From positions 24,621,141-24,685,140 of the forward strand of contig CP136065.1 of NCBI GenBank assembly GCA_032622095.1: a stretch of 64,000 nt of DNA, given 5' to 3'. The notes below the pieces were generated by a model. That model saw only the letters and a list, made by a program, of their open reading frames with translations, had not been told where the DNA came from and did no database searches. Positions 1 to 9,112 of the stretch are shown piece by piece. Numbering within the stretch: position 1 is the first letter of the stretch; each line of letters opens with the position of its first letter. The stretch is from Siphonodentalium dalli (Eukaryota > Mollusca > Scaphopoda > Gadilida > Siphonodentaliidae). Position numbers and translations under genes: made by a program.

Positions 1-153
1 GTTATTGCCACTGTGGAGATCGGATATTTTATCATGCAAATCTGTTAATCTAATCTCGCGTCGTTAATTCACACATGTGCATGCTTTGTATATAAGAATG
101 TGTAAAACTGTGTTAGGTTACTTTATGTTCCGGAACTCCGCCGTTCAGTAATT

Positions 154-353
154 TCACTTATTACAACCGGAGTTCCGATTGTTGTGTGGACCGCTTCCAA
201 CTATACCGGAATGTCCGTATGTTTCTATTGTAAAAATAAACGCTAATTCCCCAGAACGACTCCACCTTCTTACAGTACCAAAATCAGCTCTACCAAATAA
301 TGTATGTGGCAAAATGCAGACATGATTTTCGCGACCGCTGTATAGTACATGCA
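154..353 (-). CDS. Possible terminal exon of the PAN-like gene
   Basis: An acceptor-like GAACCAG|TG precedes an open stretch that fits the phase left by the 564-657 exon (one base carried over) and runs 66 codons to TGA. The peptide contains VCILPHTLFGRADFGTVRRW and ends in a Gly/Asn-rich tail. I do not recognise a domain. The pyrimidine tract is poor, and no AATAAA is visible in the 153 bases to the window edge, so the true end of the gene may be elsewhere. The phase fit is the main support. Confidence 0.35.
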
Positions 354-563
354 CTGGTTCGGCGAAAATTAAGTAGCTATTTCAGTGACACAGGGAATTA
401 TGTAGCTATTTCAGTGAAACAGGGGGAGATTTTGAAAATATTTCAACATTTCAATGAAATTTAGAATATTTAAAAACTAATACAAATAAACACAAAATAT
501 GTTCCTACCTACTCCCTAATAGCCTGACAAATTTTCGCTAGCAGAAATATATTTAGGTCTTAC

Positions 564-657
564 CTGGTGGTAGTCCACGGCAGCATGGGGTTGTGAATCC
601 GAGGTCGCATGAGCACCTCCCGGCCACGACGGACTGTGAGTAGAAACACGGCGCTAC
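564..657 (-). CDS. Probable internal cysteine-rich exon of the PAN-like gene
   Basis: A 94-base open stretch lies between a splice acceptor (TATATTGCAG| just above 657) and a donor (CACCAG|GTAAGA, intron starting at 563). Read in the phase left by the first exon, it encodes 31 codons with five cysteines, including RCSCDLGF and TTPCCRG, and no stop. It leaves one base over, which fits the next proposed exon. The pyrimidine tract before the acceptor is weak. Cysteine content and splice signals argue for a real exon. Further exons could lie in the 2.3-kb intron above it. Confidence 0.5.
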
Positions 658-1328
658 CTGCAATATACAGTATTAAATCTTAATTTCCTCGAAACATTAA
701 GACCTATATAAAATTAGTAACAAAATATATCTAGTCTACTAGATGGTTTATCACATTCAGTTATACATGTATCCGTTGGATGGTGTATTACTCATTTTGG
801 AGGGGTGCTCCGGATAAATTAGCAGAATGCCAAGTATCCAGTATAACAAAAAGATAATATGTCGGACAGTACCAACATTATATTGGTGTCTGTTTCACTG
901 GGTGTAGACATATTTATTTCTTTACAAAATAATTGTATAATATATAACATAAAGACAATTATATTAGAGAATAGGATTTGGCAGAAAGCATGACGCTTAT
1001 ATCAGCCAGACATTCACAGGTTGTGTCTTTATTGATTATTCATAATGTTCTTTGCCAGTTAGGTTTTGCTTTTATGTTCAATGTTTTTATCTTCATAGCT
1101 TTGTTAGCCACCTGGGGCATATGCCGTCAAACAGTAACATCTAATAAGTTACTGTTGGGCAGCCCATGCATCAGATGACCTGAAATGTTACCTGTATGTG
1201 AACTGACCCTCGACCCAACCTCGACTTTCTCCCTTGGAGTTGACCATGATTGTATTGCAGTGAGAGTTTATGGTGAAATATAATTTTCGATGGTTGAGGT
1301 ACAAATTAATAGAAAATTGTTTTTATGC

Positions 1329-1432
1329 ACGGGCGTTAATGTTATGTACATATTGGGGTAGTGCTGAAAAGTGTTATCCATGGGCGTTAATGTTATGTAC
1401 ATATTGGGGTAGTGTTGAATAGTGTTATCCAC
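1329..1432 (+). repeat. 52-bp tandem duplication, two copies
   Basis: The unit starts GGGCGTTAATGTTATGTACA and is repeated once, with a few differences near its end. Confidence 0.85.
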
Positions 1433-2418
1433 GGCTTGGTAAGTGCTGATTGGGTTATTAATCATGTGATTAATGCAGACCATGTTCTCGGCCACTTGTG
1501 TTCGTTAAACAGTGGCGAGCGGACGTTTTACGGTTTATCTCATGAATTTTGTATTGCTAGGTTTATCTTATGACTTTGTATTGCTAGGTTCGAAGTCTTG
1601 TTATTTCTTGCTGGAGCTAGAGTTCTGCTGAAAATTAGAAGATATATAGCTATCGGGTTGCTGGGGATAGGTCAGCTTGGCGAATCCAGACAACAGTCCA
1701 GCAAGAAACAGTCTATTCGGTACAAAACATTTAGTTATGTAGTTTGTCTCACAGTTTAGTGATGAATCGCTTTTAAAACGATGTTCTGATCTAATAAAGC
1801 AAATACAGGTGGAGTTCTGCATAAACTTTGAAATATAGATAGATACAAGATTGGTTGAAGAATAGCCACCGAAAGTTGCTATGTAGCTTTAGTTCAAATC
1901 GATGGAGTTACAATACCCCAGTTTCGCGAAGAGTTGTATATCAACCCAGTGATATATTCGAGTTATGGCGGTGTTCATTGGTATTAAAAGCTAAACATGA
2001 ATGTTCAGTAAATGTGCATATTTCTGTCGCACGTTGTTCCTGTTTCTTTGAAAATCGTGTATGGTACTTGTTTATTACTATGGAAAGTGTAAGAAACATA
2101 AAGAGAAATGGTCTATTCCACCAGCCCAATTATGCAACATTCCTCGCACAAATACGCACATAATCGACCTATAATGTGAAATAGATACACAGCGATTGTT
2201 TTCGTTTAATGGCGCGGGCCACAGTGAAAACACGTGTTAAAGAGTGCACACCTGAAATGTCGTGATATTGCTAATTTGTATCATTGTCCGCACATAATCT
2301 GCTTAGAATCGTCTTGTATTTATTATCTTCTCACTGTTAGTTATTTATATTTTTCTCCAGTATAATATTTTCTCACATTATATTTATTTATCCACACAGC
2401 ATTATATATATATCGCGA

Positions 2419-2449
2419 TAGAGAGAGAGAGAGAGAGAGTGTGTGCGCG
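2419..2449 (+). repeat. GA/GT microsatellite
   Basis: About ten GA dinucleotides run into GTGTGTGC. Confidence 0.9.
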
Positions 2450-2994
2450 TCCATATGCTAGTGATGTTCATCTCTTGTTCCTCGCTGTTGACAGTACTTG
2501 TAAATAATGTTGCAATAATTTATACATATTCTCTCCCAAGATGAGGCAATACAGAATATCTTATTCGCGGACCATTGGCTTTGGGTGGGAATCAGCTCAT
2601 ATGATTTGACAACATAAAACAGCAATTAGTACTCTTTTATAACAGTAAATTACAATATTGTACCCACGAAGTTCATAAACATGTCAATAGAATGTTCCGA
2701 TGGTCAAATATCACCTTAAAACACTCAAAATGAGCGTCTGTAATAACAAGAGTCCATACTTTCAAAGTTCGTTTCTCTATGTTACACTATTTTTAACTCG
2801 TTTAAAACATAAAACTGAGGTGTGTTTTGATTATGCTGGCGTTGGTTGTATTATGCAATACGAATGTTTATTGAAAGTATTATTCATTTGTATTTTCCTG
2901 GTAAGCTGAAAAGGGCTTAGCAGATTTTGACTAATTTGGAGTCAAATCTGAGCGGGCACCATAACATGTGTTACATAATTATTGACACACTCAC

Positions 2995-3309
2995 CCCGTT
3001 AATGTTGATATATGTGACGGCAGCATACTCCGCGAGGCCACTGCATGGATTATCAGCGGGGTTCCTACAGGCGTTAATGACACATGATTGAGTATCCCTT
3101 TTGAAGTTTGCTGACTGGCAACTCCCATCATTCACGCACAGCAATGCACACTCTATTGCAGACCTGGCAGCAATGGTATAAATGGGGTCACAAAAGTCAC
3201 ACATCCATCCATTGCATATCCGAAATCCTTGATATGGAGACAAAGAGTTTACACAATTAAACAAGAAAAGGTACAAGAATAGTTTGTGTATCGTCACCAT
3301 TGTAGCCAT
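2995..3309 (-). CDS. First coding exon of a secreted PAN/Apple-like protein
   Basis: The reading frame starts at the ATG at 3309, with A at -3 and G at +4. It continues in frame upstream, but this start puts a hydrophobic signal peptide (about residues 8-23, rich in Leu and Phe) at the N-terminus. Residues 30-100 hold nine cysteines spaced like a PAN/Apple fold, including DFCDPIY, ECALLCVNDGSC and QSCVINAC. PAN/Apple domains are extracellular adhesion or lectin-like modules. The exon stops at a strong splice donor, GGG|GTGAGT, with the intron starting at 2994, and holds exactly 105 codons (phase 0). The next exons proposed are at 564-657 and 154-353. The exon is fairly certain; the domain name is inferred from cysteine spacing. 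Confidence 0.6.
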
Positions 3310-4210
3310 TCTCCTTCTATGCACTATAAGATTATGTATCGTATCTCTTCCTATACGTCTTAGGTGTGTCGTGGCGGACAAGGGAATGTGGTGCTGCGTC
3401 TCTTCGGATAGCAGCTGTCCACTGATTGGCCTGTCCACCCTGGCTACTGAGTGACGGGGATATTCGATCGTAGTTGACAGAATGTGATGTTAGATATTGT
3501 CAATGATAACGATATGTTAGCTGGTTAACAGTATTTCAGTAGTACTGGGGTACCTTGAATGCGTGAAGAAAATCTATTAAACGTGTACATGAATGGTTGC
3601 AGAGACACTCGATGGATTAAATTGTTTCAAACAGGACTTGGAAAAAAATGTAGGCGTGTTTACGGTACTACGTTGTACACATATTAAGTGCGGCATCGTG
3701 AACATGGTAACGTAGTTGGTATGCACTGAATATTATCCATGCAACGTGTGCGTGTTTGTGGGGGGGGGGGGGGGGTTGGTGCTAATGTACCTGCATTGGT
3801 TACTAGATGTTAAAGCCCAGTGGCGGTTTTATTTTAGATTAAACATATTTTTTTTAAATAATTATATCACAAAGGGATCGGAGCACAAGTGGTGGCACTT
3901 AGTCATTGCTCCTCTCCCACAGAAATACAAACATAATAAATATAAAATAAACTGAATAAATATATAAAGTAAATGTCTATTTAAATATATATATTTAGTG
4001 AGTTGTCATATTGGGAGATGTCATTGCGATAGTTTGATATATAGTTTCTTTTATAGTATTGTGTTGGTCAAATGAGTGGCACATATAAATCAAGTGAAAT
4101 GATTGCTATCACGGATGAATTTCTGGGTTGCGTGGAATATTATGTATTTTGCTTGTGAGTGTATGATGGGTCGCCGAAGAGAACCGTTATTACTGATATA
4201 CTATCAAACT

Positions 4211-4590
4211 GCAATAGATAGGAAAGAATTTCGCGTTGACTACTATATAGTTTACATTTAAACCATATCAAACCCAGTCGTAAGTCGGGATTTTTTCCCC
4301 CTGTGCCAATGCATTCTCTTATATATGCGAGTCGACCATAGGTCGCCTCGCATATATAAGAGAATGCATTGGCCTAACAATTTTTTTTAAATAAATGTTT
4401 CTTACAATTTTTAGGACGTAACATAAAAAACATCCATTACCCTGCAGGGAGCCCCACACATATAGAAGCATATAGAAGAGTGTCGTCTGCTCATGTTTGT
4501 CTGGGGCTCTGTATGGGTGAAATTATAAAATTGTTAAAGAATACAATAGATAGGAAAGAATTTCGCGTTGACTACTATATCGTTTACATT
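4211..4590 (+). repeat. 50-bp direct repeats flanking a hairpin insertion
   Basis: The segment at 4211-4260 (ATAGATAGGAAAGAATTTCG and onward) recurs at about 4541-4590 with only a few changes. The two copies flank the hairpin element, so this looks like a local duplication that also carries the insertion. Confidence 0.75.
4305..4373 (+). mobile_element. 69-bp hairpin element, copy 1
   Basis: Two 33-base arms with one mismatch flank a 3-base loop (ATA). The arm starts GCCAATGCATTCTCTTATAT. It is the exact reverse complement of the copy at 50146-50214. The flanks CCCTGTG on the left and CTAACAAT on the right also recur at other copies, so the mobile unit is slightly longer than the hairpin. 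Upstream at 4264-4304 lies the module ending AGTCGTAAGTCGGGATTT, shared with the hairpin at 15510. It is probably a miniature foldback or MITE. Confidence 0.8.
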
Positions 4591-6149
4591 AAAAAAAGAA
4601 GTGTTTTGCATTTTCGACCGGGTACACATAGGCGATTGGGCAATATGCTTAATATTTATCACCGTTTAGATCACTACATCTGCATCACATTCTAAAGTGG
4701 ATAACATTTACACTTCTAGTTCCGTGATTAAAATATTTGGCGGTTTTATGCATGACATTGAGCTCGGTGCAGTAAGACCCCGGTCCGATATAGAGGGTCA
4801 GAATAGGACGAAAAATACTGTTATACGGACTTCATATACCACACCATCATGTGACAATGAGGGGTAATCTTTTCTGGTCTATAACTGATATGGTGATCAC
4901 AACTGGCGTTCGCCACATGTTATGCGAACATGGTGTTACACCACTGATGTTGGTATACCACCACGACGCCAACTTGAAACATGGGTAAACTCCGAAAAGT
5001 CCTTGTGGTGGTAAAACACGATACCAAATATTATTTAAATCATACAAACATGGGCCGAGATATCTGCGCCGACTGATAGAAAACAAACATTTCCAGATAA
5101 ACAAAGACAAATGATAACTCCAATGCGAAAAACGTCAACAACGTCCATTGTGACCTCTTTTGAAAGCACTCCTTATGGCTTTTATTTATATCTGGAACCT
5201 GGATATTCTGTGGTGGCAATTTATTTTTAGATATTCTGAAGAATAATATCGAATGAATTTAGTTCAGACATTGCATTTATACCTTGGTCCATCATTATTC
5301 GAGTATGGTTACTTACAACCAGAAATAACATGTTCTACCGCGGTGGGCGCATCTAATGCAAATAACATATAACACCAGTCGTGCAGCTGTGCTTATAAGT
5401 TAGTCAGTGGCTTTCCTCAATTGGAATGGTGGTGTTTGTGTTGGGTGAAGAGATCTCCCAATGAATTATAGGTCGACTATGTGTGTATTTCCGCGAGGAT
5501 ATGTTGAAATAACGGCTATGACTCCATTATCTGCTTATTTCAGAATCAAATAATTACATTATGCACCTCTTTCGCATTATAGGTAGATTATGTGCGTATT
5601 TGTGCGCGGATATGTTGCAATACAACAAGTTCTGACACAAGCTTGGTTTACCTTCCGCTAGATCCCACGAGAATGTCAACGTGTGTTCTTATATTGAGTA
5701 AGCTTTAATCAACTCGATTTGTCAGTAGTTAGTCAAGAAACAGTATTAGAAACGTCACATGTGATTGTGATCACAGCAAATTGTATGGGTTTTCCTATTC
5801 CAAAAAATACACTAGCACGTGATTGCAGTGGACTGACCAGCGCAGTGAAGAGACAGAACTCTACCTCGCGAAATCATTCAAAAGATCGCATGATGTGAAA
5901 CTATTTTGAAAGATCGAGAAAGAAAACAATAAAAACCGACAAAATCTTCAATAGCAAGAAACCAAATGATCCGGAACGCCATTCAGTATAAAACAATATA
6001 TCCGGTGCAGCAAAAATCTATTATAATAAACTGTAGAGGAAGAATATCAGAAAAATAAACTATGACAAGAATTGAAATCAAAAGGAGGCAATTTCCGACC
6101 ACAAAGTTTCGAGCGGAAGGTGAGTTGTAAAACTTTGGAGCCTATACAT

Positions 6150-7338
6150 ATTTTATCGTCGATTTTAATGCTTCATTTAAGTTTAAAGACTGCCTATATT
6201 CTCTGGAGAACTACACATCGTTACTTTCTGAAGATGCTCCCGTCATAATAATGGGTGATCTAAATGTACACCTTGGTGACTCAAGGGGACAAAACATGCC
6301 CGCTGGTCATGCTGAGCGTTCGGTGTGGATGCACCAATTCTTAGAGCGCGCATCTATGCAGTCTACTTTATGTCTTCCGACGTTAGCCGGACCAAAATTC
6401 ACATTCTATCCACATATTGTAGTAGCACAACCGACAACGATAGACCATATTCTCGTTCACAAAAGTATGTTATATTGTATCACAGGATGTTCCGTATTGA
6501 ATGACGACACACTAAACGTTTCAAATAATTTGCCTGTGACGTGCTCTCTCCTATTAGACATACATAATGTGACAAATCCCATCAAATACACACGGAGACT
6601 CTACAGCTGGGAAAAGGGAGATATAACTGCTTACCGTTCCCTGCTGGACAGCAGTTGCCTTGAACTTCTTACGCATCCGACCTCGGAAAAGCGTGATGTT
6701 CGTGCACTATATGAGGCAATAGTTGAATGTATCCACAGTGCATCTATTCAAGCTTTGGGCGCAAAGACGTCCAATTCACACGCGAAGCCCTACTGGAATA
6801 CAGAGCTCTCACATTTGCACAGAGAGGTAAAGGCTGCCCGCACCTGTTGGATTCGTTCCGGGAGACCGCGAAGCGTAAATTCAAATGTATATGTTGCCTA
6901 CAAGGATTCAAAACGCCGTTTCCGGAGAGCTATGAGATATGCTATAATTTCACAGGAGAGAAAATTTCTACTAGATGTCGAATTAGCAGCGACCAATGAT
7001 CCCACCTTATTCTGGAAATTGGCGAAATCCCGTGCTCACACGCAAATGGTTACTCCCGTTATTAACTTCGGAAATGGACCAACCCGTGATCCCAATTCAG
7101 TGCTGTCTCACTGGAGACAATATTTTGAACATTTGTACACTCCCAGTGTTCACAGAGATCCCCGCTTCGAACGATCGGTAATAAATCACGTGAAAATGGT
7201 GACGAACGTATCGACACAGAGCTGGAGTAGTACGATATTCTGTGAGCCGCTAACTGAGCAAGAAATCATTGCATGTATAAAACTGTTGGAAGAAAAAAAA
7301 TCTGGTGGCCCAGACGATGTAGTTAACGAACACGTTGG
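6150..7338 (+). pseudogene. Non-LTR retrotransposon ORF2 fragment (endonuclease to start of RT)
   Basis: The frame is open from at least 6165 and codes for the C-terminal half of an AP-type endonuclease (VIIMGDLNVHLG, then TTIDHILVH). A long linker follows, then the start of a reverse transcriptase (LTEQEIIACIKLLEEKKSGG, then PDDVVNEHV). The frame then runs into unrelated sequence at about 7336, where the Harbinger element begins. The usual SDH motif near the endonuclease end reads NLP, so catalysis is probably lost. The N-terminal endonuclease, the RT core and the 3' end are absent. The style suggests a CR1/L2-like LINE, but the clade is not certain. Confidence 0.8.
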
Positions 7339-7900
7339 TCCGAATCGGCATCTCTGGTTTAGACTAGGTTTTATTCTAGTCCAGGTTTAACTCCAGTTTA
7401 AACTAGGTTTAAGTAGGGTTTAAAGTTGGTTTTACAGTAGTTAAACCAGGTTTATGGGAGTAAAACTGGGTTTTAGTGTACTTAAACCAAGTTTTGTGAT
7501 AAACTCAGTTTAAGTTGAAACTAGGTTTTATTAACGTGATAAAGTTATGGTAATATTACTAATTGTTTGTGGTGAATTGGCTATATAATCATCAGTATAA
7601 GCTTAGGTATATATGATTTATACGTACCATACGTCTCGCCTCGAACATACACCTTTAAATATACTTTGAAAAAAAAACAAAGTTAAACCACCCTACCCCA
7701 GGTTTGACTAAAACCTAGTTTTTTGGGTTTAATTATTGGGCCGATATTTTTCGCCCAATATTGATGTTGTTCTTCGTGAATATGGGAGTGTTTCTGTTGA
7801 ATTGGGGGAGGCGTTTATGCTCGGGTAGTTTTGCCACTCAATATTCCTGTGCAGTTTTCTGTACTTCTGACAGAACACTTCTGACAAATAGGCTAGTGTG

Positions 7901-8941
7901 ATGGATGCTTTCTTGCAATATAGGTTTTACGATTCGCTCGTTCGGAGGTCGCTTTGGCGCCAAAGAGCATGGAGGGATCGGACTAATCCATTTGACACAT
8001 TCGACGACGTTGATTTTAAACGACGTTATCGATTCACCAAGGAGTCAACTCGAGAAATTATTCGCTTGGTAGAAAATGACCTGCAGAGTAGCTATGGAAG
8101 ACCGACTGATATGCCGCCATTTCTACAGGTGCTACTTGCGCTGCGTTTTTTTGCGACGGGGAGCTTCCAAATGGTTGTTGGAGATTTATGCAACGTCAGC
8201 CAGTCAACAACTTGTGAATCAGTTCACAAAGTTTCGAGGGCTCTAGCCAGTAGACGGGAAGAGTACATAAAAACGCCTCTACCAGAAGAATTCCCGGAAA
8301 TTGTGAAAGGATTTTACGATATGTTCGGATTTCCACATGTCATCGGAGCTGTTGACTGCACTCACGTGCGAAGTTGCGGTCCCGGGGGCGATGACGCAGC
8401 ACGGTTTATCAACAGAAAGGGCTATACATCTATCAACGTGCAGTGTATATGTGATTCTCAACTTAAAATATGGAACATTGTCGCTCGGTGGCCAGGCAGC
8501 ACGCACGATGCAAGAATATTTGACAACAGCGTGGTATGTCGAGAAATGGAGGATTTAACTTGTCAGGCATTTTTGATTGGGGATCATGGGTACGCCTGCA
8601 TGCCATTTCTAATGACACATCACCGTGACCCAACGACTCGAGCTGAGCGTGCTTTCAATCTTTCTTTATCCAGGACGAGGACAGTTATTGAACCGACATT
8701 TGGGTCAATGAAACGCAGGTTTCCGTGTCTCAAGTTCATGCAAACAAAGGTTGAAAATACGCTGCTGATTATAGTTGATGTTGCTGTCTTGCATAACCTG
8801 ACGATACAGTTATCAGATACACTTCCCGACGAAGACGATGAACACGAATATGTGAACAAAGATACTGACGACGCCTCATTCGTTCGATTGGATCTACCGG
8901 ACAACGCTGATGGAGGCAGTTGTAGAGAATTATTTCTCTAA
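7901..8941 (+). CDS. PIF/Harbinger transposase (HARBI1-like nuclease), intact
   Basis: A 346-residue uninterrupted frame begins at the ATG at 7901, giving MDAFLQYRF; the length matches the family (about 350). A helix-turn-helix region lies around residues 75-115 (RFFATGSFQMVVGDLCNVSQ). The DDE catalytic set is visible: D152 in IGAVDCTHV, D228 in LIGDHGYA and E264 in TVIEPTFGSM, with WPGSTHDARIF between. The acidic C-terminus is usual. In the family this protein cuts and pastes at TWA sites and needs a Myb/SANT partner for nuclear import and end binding. Here the partner gene survives only as a tail, so the element cannot move unaided. The frame has no stops despite the broken neighbours, so it is either recent or retained. 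Confidence 0.93.
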   Translation: MDAFLQYRFYDSLVRRSLWRQRAWRDRTNPFDTFDDVDFKRRYRFTKESTREIIRLVENDLQSSYGRPTDMPPFLQVLLALRFFATGSFQMVVGDLCNVSQSTTCESVHKVSRALASRREEYIKTPLPEEFPEIVKGFYDMFGFPHVIGAVDCTHVRSCGPGGDDAARFINRKGYTSINVQCICDSQLKIWNIVARWPGSTHDARIFDNSVVCREMEDLTCQAFLIGDHGYACMPFLMTHHRDPTTRAERAFNLSLSRTRTVIEPTFGSMKRRFPCLKFMQTKVENTLLIIVDVAVLHNLTIQLSDTLPDEDDEHEYVNKDTDDASFVRLDLPDNADGGSCRELFL

Positions 8942-8977
8942 TTGAATTAACACACAAATACATGTACCATATGATGA

Positions 8978-8990
8978 TTTATTTAATAAA
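8978..8990. promoter_or_regulatory. Back-to-back polyadenylation signals between convergent Harbinger genes
   Basis: TTTATT (AATAAA on the minus strand) at 8978-8983 and AATAAA at 8985-8990 lie between the transposase stop (8941) and the stop of the convergent gene (9006-9008). They would serve both transcripts. Confidence 0.6.
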
Positions 8991-9005
8991 ATATGATTGT
9001 AATCA

Positions 9006-9112
9006 TTATGACCTCAATGTTCCAATCTGTTCTGTCAAGAACCTTTCACGCAGCTTTTCGTTGGCTATTTCCAGTTTTAGCTTCTTGCATTCCAATGCGT
9101 GTTCTCCTTTGC
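9006..9112 (-). pseudogene. C-terminal tail of the Harbinger Myb-like accessory protein
   Basis: The last 34 codons before the stop at 9006 read as a charged helical segment (HALECKKLKLEIANEKLRER). This resembles the coiled C-terminus of the Myb/trihelix protein encoded convergently in Harbinger elements. Upstream, near 9110-9120, the frame passes without a stop into reverse-transcriptase sequence, giving an in-frame chimera of 250 codons. The identification rests on position, orientation and composition; no Myb domain remains here. Confidence 0.5.

Larger units (their letters stand above)
658..2994 (-). other. Proposed intron; no gene seen
   Basis: This AT-rich stretch separates the first two proposed exons. 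It holds a 52-bp tandem duplication (1329-1432), a GA/GT simple repeat (2419-2449), and near 2125-2195 a minus-strand copy of a dispersed repeat containing GATTATGTGCGTATTTGTGC, which recurs at 5466-5625 and 56845-56900. At 2209 the phrase GGCGCGGGCCACAGTGAAAA recurs at 33893. No convincing coding sequence was seen. Confidence 0.4.
3310..6150. other. Intergenic, repeat fragments only
   Basis: This contains a long G run near 3762, a direct repeat (4211-4260 and 4541-4590), a 69-bp hairpin element, and two copies of the GATTATGTGCGTATTTGTGC dispersed repeat near 5466-5625. A short open frame on the minus strand at 4847-5110 is not recognised and is not called. The promoter of the PAN-like gene should lie just above 3310, but no clear core element was picked out. 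Confidence 0.5.
7336..9112 (+). mobile_element. PIF/Harbinger DNA transposon, left part
   Basis: This starts where the LINE frame breaks, carries about 350 bp of subterminal sequence rich in GGTTTAA/TTAAACC motifs, then an intact transposase and the C-terminal tail of a convergent second gene. That two-gene convergent layout is typical of Harbinger elements. The left boundary is uncertain by about 10 bp and I could not fix a TTA target duplication. The right half, including most of the Myb-like gene and the right TIR, is missing and replaced by LINE sequence. Confidence 0.75.

Noticed and set aside
4847-5110. 87-codon minus-strand frame with SWWYTNISGVTPCSHNMW-like text
   Set aside because: It looks mildly protein-like but has no motif, no splice partner and no second copy; too weak to call.
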